Shown in pieces: positions 8,490-16,765 of a stretch of 53,223 nt of DNA. Source of the DNA: Akkermansia muciniphila. GTDB lineage: Bacteria; Verrucomicrobiota; Verrucomicrobiia; Verrucomicrobiales; Akkermansiaceae. Below the pieces are notes generated by a model, which did no database searches, was not told the origin of the DNA, and saw only the letters and a list, made by a program, of their open reading frames with translations. The stretch lies in NCBI GenBank assembly GCA_945873305.1, contig CAMCCX010000006.1, forward strand, positions 1-53,223, in the 5' to 3' direction. A program made the position numbers and the translations under genes. Numbering within the stretch: position 1 is the first letter of the stretch; the number at the start of each line of letters is the position of its first letter.

Positions 8490-8546
8490 ATGGAGGTTGT
8501 TTGACGGTTTACGTGGTGGGGCTACAGGGCGAGTAATCAGAACAGG

Positions 8547-10688
8547 CTAACCGAGACGGTCGCTGACGATTTCTTCGACGATATTGGTTGGGACTTGCTC
8601 GAAGTGCGATGGAGTCATCGCATACGAGGCGCGTCCCGAGGAGAGGGTGCGGACGGCGGTGGAGTAGCCGAACATTTCTTTGAGAGGCACATTGGCATGC
8701 ACGATGGAGAGCTTGCCTTTGGACTCGGTGTTTTGGATCTGTCCGCGGCGGCGGCTCAGATCGCCCATGACGTCACCTTGGTAATCGTCAGGGGTGGAAA
8801 CCTCCACGGCCATGATCGGCTCGAGTAGGATGGACTTGGCTTTCTTGAAGCCGTCCTTCATGGCGAAAATGGCCGCCATGGTGAAAGCGTTTTCGTTGGA
8901 ATCAACGTCGTGGTAGGAACCATCGAGGATTTCAACATGGACGTCGATGACGGGATAACCGGCGACGATGCCGTTGGTCATCGACTCGTTGATGCCCTTG
9001 TAAACGGCGTTGATATATTCTTTAGGAATGGTGCCACCGATGACTTTGTTCTCGATGGTGAGTCCCTTGCCCTTTTCGTTCGGCTTAACGGAAAGAATCA
9101 CGTGGCCGTATTGACCGCGGCCGCCGGATTGTTTGATCAACTTGCCTTCGCCGCCAGCGGCTTGAGTGATGGTCTCGCGGTAGGCGATTTGTGGAGCGCC
9201 GGTATTCGCCTCGACTTTGAACTCGCGGCGGATGCGGTCGATGATGATCTCCAGGTGAAGTTCACCCATTCCGGAAATGATGGTCTGGCCGGTTTCCTCG
9301 TCGGTCTTGACCATGAAGGTCGGGTCCTCTTCGGAGAGGCGGCCAAGTGCCATGCCGAGTTTCTCCTGGTCGGCCTTGGTGCGGGGTTCGACGGCCATCG
9401 AGATGACCGGTTCCGGGAAAGTCGGGGGCTCGAGAACCACGTCGTGGTTTTCGGCGGCGAGCGTGTCGCCGGTGGTGACATTCTTGATGCCGACCATGGC
9501 GGCGATGTCACCGGAATAACAGGCGTCGATGTCCTTGTGCTCGTTCGCCTGGATTTGAATCAAGCGGCCGACGCGCTCGGAGCGGCGGGTGCGGGGGTTG
9601 TAAACCGTGTCTCCCTTGCGGATGACGCCGGAATAGACGCGGAAGAAAACGAGTTTGCCAACAAACTTGTCGGCCCAGAGCTTGAAAGCGAGGGAAACGA
9701 ACTTGTCGTTGTCCGAGGTGACGACTTCGATGTGTTTCTCGTGGTCGTCGGGGTCCATGCCAATGGCCGCCGGAATGTCGAGCGGGCTTGGGAGGTAATC
9801 GATGACCGCATCGAGCAGATACTGGACACCCTTGTTTTTGAAAGCGGAACCACCGGCAACGGGCACCAGCAGATTGTTGATCGTGGCGCGGCGGATGCCT
9901 TGCTTGAGCTCTTCGAGAGTGATCGGCTCTTCGTTGAGGAATTTTTCGCCGACCACGTCATCCACATCGGCAACCGCGTTGACGAGCTCGTCGTGGGCTT
10001 CTTTGCAGAGATCGATTAGATCGCCTTCAAGTTCCTTCACCGTGTAGGTGGAGCCGAACTTGTCGTCGTCGGAGTAATAGATCGCCTTTTGGTTCACCAC
10101 GTCGATCTGGCCGATCAACTGGTCTTCGGCACCGATCGGGATGAGGATGCGAACGGCATTTGCACCGAGTTTATCCTTCACCTCGTCGAACACGCTTTGG
10201 AAATCCGCGCCGGTGCGGTCCATCTTGTTGACGAACACGATCCGCGGAACGTGGTATTTCGAAGCTTGCCGCCAGACGGTTTCGGTCTGCGGCTGGACGC
10301 CGGCGACACCGCAGAAAACGACGATGCAACCATCCAACACACGAAGGGACCGCTCGACTTCAGCAGTGAAGTCAACGTGTCCCGGAGTATCGATGATATT
10401 GATGCGTTGTTTCTGACCGGGGAAAAGCTTGGTCATCCCCTGCTCCTCGTGCTGCCACCACTCGGTGGTGACGGCGGCGGAGGTGATGGTGATTCCACGC
10501 TCGCGCTCCTGCTCCATCCAGTCGGTCGTCGCGCCACCATCGTGAACTTCGCCGATCTTGTGAATCATTCCTGTATAGAACAGGATCCGCTCGGTGAGCG
10601 TCGTCTTGCCCGCGTCAATGTGCGCGGCGATCCCGATATTTCGGGTGCGCTCGAGCACGTATTGGCGGTTTGGACTGTTCGGATTCAC
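8547..10688 (-). CDS. fusA: translation elongation factor G
   Basis: This 713-residue GTPase moves tRNA and mRNA through the ribosome after each peptide bond. The G1 motif AHIDAGKTTLTERIL, the G3 motif DTPGH and the G4 motif NKMDRTG are all intact. The C-terminal domains carry the usual GMGELHLEII block and SGGRGQYGHV. The length is normal for EF-G (about 700). It is 30 bases after rpsG and 57 before rpsJ, so the gene is embedded in one long ribosomal transcript. Confidence 0.98.
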   Translation of the reverse strand: MNPNSPNRQYVLERTRNIGIAAHIDAGKTTLTERILFYTGMIHKIGEVHDGGATTDWMEQERERGITITSAAVTTEWWQHEEQGMTKLFPGQKQRINIIDTPGHVDFTAEVERSLRVLDGCIVVFCGVAGVQPQTETVWRQASKYHVPRIVFVNKMDRTGADFQSVFDEVKDKLGANAVRILIPIGAEDQLIGQIDVVNQKAIYYSDDDKFGSTYTVKELEGDLIDLCKEAHDELVNAVADVDDVVGEKFLNEEPITLEELKQGIRRATINNLLVPVAGGSAFKNKGVQYLLDAVIDYLPSPLDIPAAIGMDPDDHEKHIEVVTSDNDKFVSLAFKLWADKFVGKLVFFRVYSGVIRKGDTVYNPRTRRSERVGRLIQIQANEHKDIDACYSGDIAAMVGIKNVTTGDTLAAENHDVVLEPPTFPEPVISMAVEPRTKADQEKLGMALGRLSEEDPTFMVKTDEETGQTIISGMGELHLEIIIDRIRREFKVEANTGAPQIAYRETITQAAGGEGKLIKQSGGRGQYGHVILSVKPNEKGKGLTIENKVIGGTIPKEYINAVYKGINESMTNGIVAGYPVIDVHVEILDGSYHDVDSNENAFTMAAIFAMKDGFKKAKSILLEPIMAVEVSTPDDYQGDVMGDLSRRRGQIQNTESKGKLSIVHANVPLKEMFGYSTAVRTLSSGRASYAMTPSHFEQVPTNIVEEIVSDRLG

Positions 10689-10718
10689 GGACGGAATTGC
10701 TGGAACGCTATCGATAGA

Positions 10719-11192
10719 TTAGAAACGGAAGTGAGCGAAGGCGCGGTTGGCTTGCGCCATCTTGTGCACGTCGTCGCGTTTGCGGACGGCACTGCCTTGG
10801 TTGTTCGCAGCGTCCTTGATCTCGTTGGCGAGAGCGACGTGCATCGGAGTGCCCTTGCGGTTGCGGGCGTAGTTGACGAGCCAGCGCATGGAGAGCGACT
10901 CGGAACGGTCCGGAGCCACTTCGAGCGGCACTTGATAGGTCGCACCACCGACGCGGCGGGATTTGACTTCCACGCGTGGCTTGGTGTTTTCAACGGCGCG
11001 GGTGATCACTTCGAGAGGGTCGATGGTATCGACACCTTCGTTAGCGCGATCGATCGCGGCGTAAACGATGCGTTGAGCGAGTGAACGCTTTCCGGATTCC
11101 ATCACCTTGGTAATAAGGTGACCAACGAGGGCGCTGTCGTAGCGAGGATCGCGACGGTCTGGCTTGGTAAAGATGCGCTTGCGGCGTGGCAT
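10719..11192 (-). CDS. rpsG: 30S ribosomal protein S7
   Basis: This 157-residue protein is S7, a primary binder of the 3' major domain of 16S rRNA. MPRRKRIFTKPDRRDPRYDS at the start, VEVKSRRVGGATYQVPLEV in the middle and the C-terminal NRAFAHFRF fit the family. It lies 34 bases after rpsL and 30 before fusA. Confidence 0.98.
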   Translation of the reverse strand: MPRRKRIFTKPDRRDPRYDSALVGHLITKVMESGKRSLAQRIVYAAIDRANEGVDTIDPLEVITRAVENTKPRVEVKSRRVGGATYQVPLEVAPDRSESLSMRWLVNYARNRKGTPMHVALANEIKDAANNQGSAVRKRDDVHKMAQANRAFAHFRF

Positions 11193-11226
11193 GGCGTTGG
11201 GATGGTGAGTTGGTTAAATGATAGGA

Positions 11227-11640
11227 TTACTTCTTCCCGCCTTTTTTGGCAGGAGCGGCGACGGCACCGGGTTTCGGACGCTTCGCACCATACTTGGAGC
11301 GGCTTTGGCGGCGCTTATCGACACCGAGGGTATCGAGCGAACCACGAACGATGTGGTAGCGCACACCTGGAAGGTCCTTCACCCGTCCGCCGCGAACGAG
11401 GACGATGGAGTGTTCCTGGAGGTTGTGGCCTTCACCGCCGATGTAGGCGATGACTTCGAATCCGTTAGTGAGGCGCACTTTGGCCACTTTACGGAGAGCC
11501 GAGTTAGGCTTCTTGGGCGTCCGAGTCATGACTTGAAGACATACTCCGCGGCGCTGTGGGCAGTTGACAAGAGCGGGTGACTTCGACTTTTCGGCCGGAG
11601 TGAGGCGTCCCTTGCGAACGAGCTGATTGATGGTCGGCAT
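11227..11640 (-). CDS. rpsL: 30S ribosomal protein S12
   Basis: This 137-residue protein is S12, which helps decode mRNA in the A site. The start at 11640 was chosen because [12 protein letters not shown] is the standard N-terminus and is preceded by an AAGGAA ribosome-binding site about 4 bases upstream. The conserved loop [20 protein letters not shown] contains the Lys residues altered in streptomycin-resistant mutants, and they look wild type. Family residues at [19 protein letters not shown] are present. The C-terminal tail is slightly longer than usual and Lys/Gly/Pro-rich. It is the first gene of the joined str-S10-spc cluster. Confidence 0.98.
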   Translation of the reverse strand: MPTINQLVRKGRLTPAEKSKSPALVNCPQRRGVCLQVMTRTPKKPNSALRKVAKVRLTNGFEVIAYIGGEGHNLQEHSIVLVRGGRVKDLPGVRYHIVRGSLDTLGVDKRRQSRSKYGAKRPKPGAVAAPAKKGGKK

Positions 11641-11800
11641 GATTTCCTTGCGGTGGTTCTGATTTTCCCATGGGGACAAACCGGAGCGACGACAAGGCGA
11701 CCTTGTAGTAGCTTTTTTCCGGAGCTGGACCCGATAAATTTTCCCTGTAATTTGAGCCGCTTCGAAACCAATCGTCAGCGGCCCTCGCTGTGGGGGGGCG

Positions 11801-11828
11801 ACTCTAGGAGCCGAACCCAACCTGACAA
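11801..11828 (-). promoter_or_regulatory. candidate promoter of the ribosomal cluster
   Basis: On the minus strand a TTGTCA box (11828-11823) is separated by 16 bases from a TAGAGT box (11806-11801), resembling a sigma-70 promoter. It would give a leader of roughly 155 bases before rpsL. No autogenous binding structure was recognised in that leader. The assignment rests on sequence resemblance only. Confidence 0.3.
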
Positions 11829-11887
11829 GCCCTATTTTGAAATTTTCTTCTAATTTTACATCAGAAGCGGCGATTGTTTGAAAAACC

Positions 11888-11962
11888 TGGTGGCAGCGGG
11901 CGGATTCGAACCGCCGACCAAGGGCTTATGAGTCCCCTACTCTACCGCTGAGCTACGCTGCC
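11888..11962 (-). tRNA. tRNA with CAU anticodon, probably elongator tRNA-Met
   Basis: A full cloverleaf can be folded. The acceptor stem is GGCAGCG/CGCTGCC, discriminator A73 is followed by an encoded CCA, the T-arm is GGCGG-TTCGAAT-CCGCC, and the anticodon loop is CTCATAA. The first pair is G1-C72, so it is not the initiator, which has an unpaired first position. Elongator Met is most likely. A tRNA-Ile read as CAU and modified by TilS is possible, because the variable loop TGGTC resembles that species. The flanking bases AACCTGG and CCAGGTT extend the acceptor helix. The gene lies upstream of the ribosomal cluster promoter. Confidence 0.93.
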
Positions 11963-12056
11963 CAGGTTCTCCAGAGGCGGATGCCCCGTCAGGAGGCGAG
12001 GTCGGTAACGGTCATGACGAGAATTGTCCACCGGAAATTTGAAAAATCATCCGCAG

Positions 12057-14690
12057 TCAATGGCGCGCGGCCAAAGCCCGTCCCGTGGGCGACTTCTTAT
12101 TCTTCCGGATCGCATCCGGAGGTCCTTCCGCGACAAGCAATCCGCCATGAATCCCGCCACCCGGACCGAGCTCGATCACCCAGTCGGATGCGGCGATCAC
12201 GTCCAGATGATGCTCCACCACCAACACGCTGTGACCGGCGTCGCGCAGTTTCAAAAACGCGGCCAGCAGCTTCTCCACATCGCCGAAATGCAGCCCGGTC
12301 GTCGGCTCATCGAACAAATACAACGTGTGCGGCGCCTGCGGTTTCGCCAACTCCACCGCCAGCTTCAGCCGCTGCGCCTCGCCGCCGGAAAGCGTGTTAG
12401 CCGGCTGCCCGAGCTGCAAATACCCGAGCCCGAGATCCTCCAGCGTTTCTAAAATCCGATGAATCTTCGGGATCGGCCGGAAAAACACCCGCGCCTCGCT
12501 TACGGAAAGCGCCAGCACCTCGGCGATGGATTTCCCTTTATAAGTCACTTCCAACGTCTCGCGATTGAACCGCCGGCCATTGCAAGCCGGGCATGTCACC
12601 CAGGCGTCCGGCAGGAAATGCATCTCGATTTTCAACCGCCCGTTCCCTTGGCAGCGCTCACACCGCCCGCCCGCCGCGTTGAAACTGAAGCGCCCCGGGC
12701 CGTAGCCGCGTTGTTTCGACAAATTCAGCTTCGTGAAAAGGTCGCGAACCAGATCAAACACCCCGGTGAACGTCGCCGGATTCGAACGCGGACTGCGGCC
12801 GATCGGCGACTGGTCCGCCACCACGAATTTCTCGATCAACTCCAGCCCGTCGATCCCGTCATGTTTCCCCGGCGCCTCGCCCGAGCCATGGAAATGCCGG
12901 GCCAGCGCCCGCCGCAGAATATTGTCCGCCAGCGTGGATTTCCCGCTCCCACTCGGCCCGCTCAAACAAACCAGCCGCCCCAACGGAATCACCACATCCA
13001 AATTCCGCAAATTATGCTCCCGCGCCCCGCGGATCACCAGCTCCCCGCTCTTCTCCTTCTTGAATCTGGATTCTTGCCTCTGGTTTCTCCCCCGCAACCA
13101 CTCCCCCGTCGGCGAATCAATCTCCCCCGGCACCCCCGCCGCCAGCAGCTCACCACCTGCAGCCCCAGCACCCGGCCCGATATCGATCAGCCAATCCGCC
13201 GCCCGGATGATTTCCTCGTCGTGCTCCACCACCACCACCGTATTTCCCAAATCCCGCAACCGCGTCAGCGCCCCGATCAATCTTGCCGTGTCCGCCGCGT
13301 GCAGACCGATGCTCGGCTCATCGAGCACGTAAATCACCCCGGACAGCCCCGCGCCCAGTTGCGTCGCCAGCCGGATCCGCTGCGCCTCGCCGCCGGAAAG
13401 CGTCCCGCTCGTCCGTTGCAGCGTTAGATAATCCAGCCCCACCTCCATCAGGAACGCCAACCGCGTCCGCACATCGCTTGCCAGCCGCTTGCAAACCTCC
13501 GCCTTCCCCGCCTCAAACTCAATCCCCTCCATCCACCGCATCGCATCCGCCACGCTCAATTCACAAAAATCCTGAATCCCCAGCCACTCTTCCTTCTCTT
13601 CCCTTCGACGTTCGATGTTGAGCGCTCGATGTTCGATGTTCCCTCCCAAAATCTTCACCGCCAGCCATTCCGCCTTCAACCGCTTCCCCCCACAAACCCC
13701 GCAAGCCCGATGCGCCATGAACTTCGCCAGCTTCCGCCGCGTGATCTCCGATTTCGCTTCGCGATACCGCTTCAAAGTCTTCTCAGCATCCTCCCCCTCC
13801 GCCAGCAGCGCCGGATCACAAAACATCTCCGTCCCCAGCCCCTCGCACGCCTCACAAGCCCCGAGGTGCGAGTTGAAGGAAAAATGCTTCGGCGAAAGCT
13901 CCTCCACCACGAACCCCGTCCGCGGATTCCGATAACTCGTCTGAAACGCCAAATCCCGCCAAGCATCCCCGCCCGGTTCCTGCACCGCCGCCCGCGCCTC
14001 CGCCCCGCACAACCGCAACGCCGTTTCCACTGAATCCGCCAACCGCGACTCCACCCCCGGCCGGATCACGAACCGGTCCACCACGATCTCCACCGCCGCC
14101 GGAAACTCCGGCCATTTCGCCGCCGCCTCCTCGATTTCCAAAACCTCCCCGTCCACCCGCACCCGGATGTATCCCTGCCGCTGCAAATCCCCCAACAACC
14201 GCGCCGGTTCCCCCAGCTCCTCCGCCGGCAGCGGTGCCAGCAAAACCACCTTCGTCCCCTCCTCCATCGCCGCCAGCACGTTCACGATGTCCGCCGCGCT
14301 CATCCGCTCCAGCCGCTCGCCCGTCACCGGATCGTGCGGAATCCCCGCCGCCGCCCACAATACACGCAGGTAATCATAAATCTCCGTCGCCGTCGCCACC
14401 GTCGAGCGCGGATTCAGCCCCCCGCCCCGCTGCTCGATCGCGATCGCCGGGCTCAGCCCCTCGATCGAATCCACATCCGGCTTCTCCAACTGATCCAGAA
14501 ACTGCCGCGCATACACCGACAGCGATTCCACATACCGCCGCTGCCCCTCCGCATACAGCGTGTGAAATGCCAGCGACGACTTCCCCGACCCGCTCGGCCC
14601 CGTGATCACCACGAGTTTCCCCCGCGGGATGTCCACGTCGATGTTCTTCAGGTTATGCTGCCGTGCCCCACGGATTCGGATCGCGTCCAC
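12057..14690 (-). CDS. UvrA-family ABC ATPase, divergent paralog
   Basis: This 877-residue protein belongs to the UvrA excinuclease family. Both ABC ATPase cassettes are present: Walker [11 protein letters not shown] near residue 32 and [10 protein letters not shown] in the second half, two signature motifs LSGGEAQR, and Walker B-type segments ending in DEPSIGLH and DEPTTGLH. The region for UvrB binding (about residues 130-230) is present. The first zinc module looks damaged: the second CxxC (CEAC) before GLG is there, but the preceding CxxC found in E. coli UvrA is absent, and the insert after it is short. The second and third zinc pairs (CGVCGG and the CERC/CPAC region) are kept. At 877 residues it is about 60 shorter than canonical UvrA. 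GTG is the start codon. A separate canonical uvrA is likely elsewhere, so no gene symbol is given. Confidence 0.88.
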   Translation of the reverse strand: MDAIRIRGARQHNLKNIDVDIPRGKLVVITGPSGSGKSSLAFHTLYAEGQRRYVESLSVYARQFLDQLEKPDVDSIEGLSPAIAIEQRGGGLNPRSTVATATEIYDYLRVLWAAAGIPHDPVTGERLERMSAADIVNVLAAMEEGTKVVLLAPLPAEELGEPARLLGDLQRQGYIRVRVDGEVLEIEEAAAKWPEFPAAVEIVVDRFVIRPGVESRLADSVETALRLCGAEARAAVQEPGGDAWRDLAFQTSYRNPRTGFVVEELSPKHFSFNSHLGACEACEGLGTEMFCDPALLAEGEDAEKTLKRYREAKSEITRRKLAKFMAHRACGVCGGKRLKAEWLAVKILGGNIEHRALNIERRREEKEEWLGIQDFCELSVADAMRWMEGIEFEAGKAEVCKRLASDVRTRLAFLMEVGLDYLTLQRTSGTLSGGEAQRIRLATQLGAGLSGVIYVLDEPSIGLHAADTARLIGALTRLRDLGNTVVVVEHDEEIIRAADWLIDIGPGAGAAGGELLAAGVPGEIDSPTGEWLRGRNQRQESRFKKEKSGELVIRGAREHNLRNLDVVIPLGRLVCLSGPSGSGKSTLADNILRRALARHFHGSGEAPGKHDGIDGLELIEKFVVADQSPIGRSPRSNPATFTGVFDLVRDLFTKLNLSKQRGYGPGRFSFNAAGGRCERCQGNGRLKIEMHFLPDAWVTCPACNGRRFNRETLEVTYKGKSIAEVLALSVSEARVFFRPIPKIHRILETLEDLGLGYLQLGQPANTLSGGEAQRLKLAVELAKPQAPHTLYLFDEPTTGLHFGDVEKLLAAFLKLRDAGHSVLVVEHHLDVIAASDWVIELGPGGGIHGGLLVAEGPPDAIRKNKKSPTGRALAARH
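13604..13652. repeat. TTCGATGTT-type repeat read in frame inside the UvrA paralog
   Basis: Inside the UvrA-like gene the plus strand carries TTCGACGTTCGATGTTGAG followed by CGCTCGATGTTCGATGTTC, four GATGTT/GACGTT words in about 40 bases. On the coding strand it is read as [12 protein letters not shown] within a Lys/Glu/Arg-rich loop just after the CGVCGG zinc pair. E. coli UvrA has no such segment here. It looks like a short repeat inserted in frame. Confidence 0.6.
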
Positions 14691-14843
14691 ACACCCACAT
14701 CAATCCGCCCCGCCGGAACTTCCAAGCCCCAAACGCCCCAGGCGTTTCCCGATAAGACTTCTTACCGACGGCCTCAGCGGCAGCCATCCGCGAGCTGTGA
14801 TTTCAAAGTGGCGGTGGTTTCCAACCGCCATGCCGATCCTGCG

Positions 14844-14891
14844 CATGGGCGCATCCCCAGGGAAGGGCGATATCCGATCGCCCTGCCCATG
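14844..14891. repeat. nested palindrome (REP/MITE-like)
   Basis: An outer inverted pair CATGGGC (14844-14850) and GCCCATG (14885-14891) encloses a perfect 8-bp stem AGGGCGAT/ATCGCCCT with a 5-base loop (14864-14884). No gene is present here and there is no T-run, so it is not a standard terminator. About 100 bases to the left, AAACGCC-CCA-GGCGTTT (14731-14747) forms another small hairpin. The stretch 14691-15393 contains no convincing gene. Confidence 0.6.
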
Positions 14892-14995
14892 AGAAGCCAA
14901 TGAAGTGAGCGAACGCACAGATCATTGACTCGCCATGGACACGGCGGACAGATTCCGCCGCCCCTTGGGCAGCGGCCCTCTTCATTTCCACCGTC

Positions 14996-15224
14996 AAGAA
15001 ACGCCCCCGCGCAGTCAAGAAATCGACATTTACGTCGAAGAAACGCCCTCACCCATCCGAGAAATCGACCCCGACATCCAAGAAACGACCTCGCGCAGTC
15101 AAGAAACGCCCCCCGCAGCCAAGAAACACCCTCGCACATCCGAGAAACGACCTCACGCAGCCGAGAAACACCCTCACGCACTCAAGAAACGCCCTCCGCA
15201 GCCAGGAAACGACCGCGCCCATCC
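14996..15224. repeat. 11-unit, 21-bp minisatellite
   Basis: AAGAAACG-type words begin at 14996, 15017, 15038, 15059, 15080, 15101, 15121, 15142, 15163, 15184 and 15204, a period of 21 (twice 20) bases. The approximate unit is AAGAAACGCCCTCGCGCAGTC with many substitutions. Because 21 is a multiple of 3, both strands show heptapeptide repeats (for example FLGCVRS on the minus strand), but no reading frame has a plausible start or body, so it is treated as non-coding. A-tracts recur every two helical turns. No unique spacers separate the units, so it is not a CRISPR array. Confidence 0.85.
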
Positions 15225-15227
15225 GAT

Positions 15228-15300
15228 CCGTAACAGAACGAGATCGAATAATCCACACAATCACAATTACTTACACATAAACCATCAGATTTCCAGCCTT
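15228..15300. other. AT-rich stretch next to the minisatellite
   Basis: Immediately after the 21-bp array the composition switches to AT-rich for about 70 bases. The word TAATCCACA at 15249-15257 differs from the DnaA box consensus TTATCCACA by one base. No replication gene is nearby. The juxtaposition with iteron-like repeats is noted, but a function cannot be concluded. Confidence 0.3.
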
Positions 15301-15393
15301 CATCCTCACCCGCGACCTCATCGACCACGCCACCGCCGCCGGTGAGATTTCTGGACCCTTGAACTCCAGGAGCATTCGTCCTAGCCTTTCACC

Positions 15394-15582
15394 ATGTCCA
15401 CCAAGGAACTCGCCATGGAAACCATCAAGGGCCTTCCCGAAGACGCCACTTGGAGGGAGATCGAGGCCCGCATCCGCCTCCTTGCCGAAGTCAACACGGG
15501 CTGCGAAGAACTCCAGCGGGGAGAGGGAACGACCGTCACCGACGAAAGCGAATTCCTCAATCTGGCCAGGGCCAAGCGATGA
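15394..15582 (+). CDS. antitoxin of a ParE-type toxin-antitoxin pair
   Basis: This 62-residue acidic protein carries the motif LPEDATWREIEARIRLLAEV near the start, typical of small addiction-module antitoxins that pair with RelE/ParE toxins. It overlaps the toxin start by four bases (ATGA at 15579-15582), as expected for coupled translation. The N-terminus would bind DNA or dimerise and the C-terminus would wrap the toxin, by analogy with the family. No specific antitoxin family name can be assigned with certainty. Confidence 0.75.
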   Translation: MSTKELAMETIKGLPEDATWREIEARIRLLAEVNTGCEELQRGEGTTVTDESEFLNLARAKR

Positions 15583-15887
15583 ACCTCATCCTCTCGCCCT
15601 CGGTCGTTCGCGACCTGCAAGAGATTTCCAACTACACCCTTCATACTTGGGGCGCGGAACTGGAGGACCGCTATTTGAAAGGTCTTTGGGGGAAACTCGC
15701 CGAAATCCAGTCCAACCCGGACTCCTTCCGGCTACGGGAAGATTTGGCAAAAAGCTGCCGCTCCGCCCGCCACGAGAAGCACGTCATCTTCTTCTCCATT
15801 CAAGGGCAGACGCTTCAGGTCATTCGGATCCTCCACGGCGCGATGGACTTCAACAGTCACTTGGCAGCCGAGGATTTTCCGGACTGA
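15579..15887 (+). CDS. RelE/ParE-superfamily toxin
   Basis: This 102-residue protein matches the ParE/RelE fold. The N-terminal strand LILSPSVVRDLQEISNYT is followed by a helical pair, then RSARHEKHVIFFSIQGQTLQ and the C-terminal VIRILHGAMDFNSHL, a typical ParE ending. The start at 15579 was chosen because it overlaps the antitoxin stop and gives the normal length. ParE toxins usually poison DNA gyrase while RelE cleaves mRNA. The ending favours ParE, but the target cannot be read from the sequence. Confidence 0.8.
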   Translation: MNLILSPSVVRDLQEISNYTLHTWGAELEDRYLKGLWGKLAEIQSNPDSFRLREDLAKSCRSARHEKHVIFFSIQGQTLQVIRILHGAMDFNSHLAAEDFPD

Positions 15888-16005
15888 TCTCGGGTGTCTC
15901 TGACGGAACGTCCACGCAACGCACGCTTTCGACCCAACCATAAATCCACCCGATCACAACCATTGATGGTACCAGTCCCAAATAACAGACATTGAGGCTT
16001 TGGCC

Positions 16006-16098
16006 ATTCGACGATCGCGATTTCTCGTGTTTTGATCCGCTGCCGGTAACGCGGATTCTTGTCGCCGGTGAGGAAAACATCGAAGCGGCCATTCGATC
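16006..16098 (-). pseudogene. decayed C-terminal fragment of a PIN-like (DUF5615-type) protein, copy 1
   Basis: The minus strand encodes NGRFDVFLTGDKNPRYRQRI followed by KTREIAIVEWPKPQ. This resembles the middle of small PIN-like DUF5615 proteins, which usually read FDVFLTGDKNLRYQQ...IAIVELP. There is no start codon or N-terminal half. After PKPQ the resemblance stops. The 93 bases are about 85% identical to 16867-16958. Family assignment is from memory of the motif. Confidence 0.5.
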
Positions 16099-16107
16099 AT
16101 CGATATC

Positions 16108-16368
16108 TCAATCCAGAGGCCTGATCTTCGCAGGCATCTCCATGGCTTCAACTTTGCGAAAAGCCTCTCTCAGATCGTTCTGATGGATTGCGGCCCATTC
16201 AGTGACAAGCCCCCTGGCTCTCGGCGGGAACTGCCCTTCGATAAACGCGAGGGTCTCAATATCGACCACCGCTTTCCTCCCGGCATAGAGCGCGTGAAAA
16301 TGGGGCGGCGAGTGATCACCGAAATACATCTGGATGACGATGCCGTAAAATCGGGAAAGCTCAGGCAT
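16108..16368 (-). CDS. DUF4160 domain protein
   Basis: This 86-residue protein begins MPELSRFYGIVIQMYFGDH and continues SPPHFHALYAGRKAVVDIET, the core of the DUF4160 family (the HSPPHFHA motif is diagnostic). The start at 16368 was chosen for the family N-terminus. It overlaps the end of the DUF2442 gene by eight bases, so the two are translationally coupled. DUF4160 and DUF2442 genes are often adjacent and have been suggested to be toxin-antitoxin-like, but the biochemical role is unknown. Confidence 0.85.
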   Translation of the reverse strand: MPELSRFYGIVIQMYFGDHSPPHFHALYAGRKAVVDIETLAFIEGQFPPRARGLVTEWAAIHQNDLREAFRKVEAMEMPAKIRPLD

Positions 16369-16642
16369 GGGAGTGTAACTGGCGCAATGCGGGAAAAACA
16401 TCTTCAGGGCGCTTTCCGGTCAGCCTCATGTAGAGCGCGTCAGGACAAAGGTCGATTTCTCCGGGCCATTCGGGAGATCCGTCATTTGAAAGGATGACCT
16501 GCTCGAAAAACCCGGGTTCCAACCATGCGGTAAAAACCCCGCGCCCTGCAAAAGATGACAAATCCACTTCTCCGCTAGCCCCGTCTTCAAACCGGAGGAA
16601 TAGCTTGTAGCCGTCTCTGGGGGCTAACTCCGTGATTCTCAT
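16361..16642 (-). CDS. DUF2442 domain protein
   Basis: This 93-residue protein starts MRITELAPRDGYKLFLRFED with the DUF2442 pattern of an N-terminal beta region, then VDLSSFAGRGVFTAWLEP, and ends in WPGEIDLCPDALYMRLTG. The start at 16642 (ATG) gives the usual length. It is the first gene of the pair with DUF4160. The pair sits between two decayed copies of one gene fragment, which suggests an accessory cassette. Confidence 0.85.
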   Translation of the reverse strand: MRITELAPRDGYKLFLRFEDGASGEVDLSSFAGRGVFTAWLEPGFFEQVILSNDGSPEWPGEIDLCPDALYMRLTGKRPEDVFPALRQLHSHA

Positions 16643-16765
16643 GCGGAGAAAACTCGCGCATCCACTCCGCTTTGTCGAGACTCCGGTTTTGAAGGATTTT
16701 TTACCGTCCGCCAATCCAATCGAAGGTGTCTCGAAGGCGTCAGTCCCGACTAACAAGCATTCGGA

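Noticed and set aside
11888-11962. Initiator tRNA-Met
   Set aside because: The first acceptor pair is G-C rather than the mismatch seen in bacterial initiators, and the three G-C pairs next to the anticodon loop are not in the initiator arrangement.
14996-15224. Possible CRISPR array
   Set aside because: Units are contiguous at 21 bases with no unique spacers and no cas genes are nearby; it is a minisatellite.
15249-15257. A functional DnaA box proving an origin
   Set aside because: A single near match can occur by chance and no rep or dnaA gene is present; kept only as part of a tentative finding.
14774-15264. Minus-strand ORFs with heptapeptide repeats (FLGCVRS-like)
   Set aside because: They result from a 21-bp DNA repeat that stays open in several frames; no start, signal or domain supports a protein.
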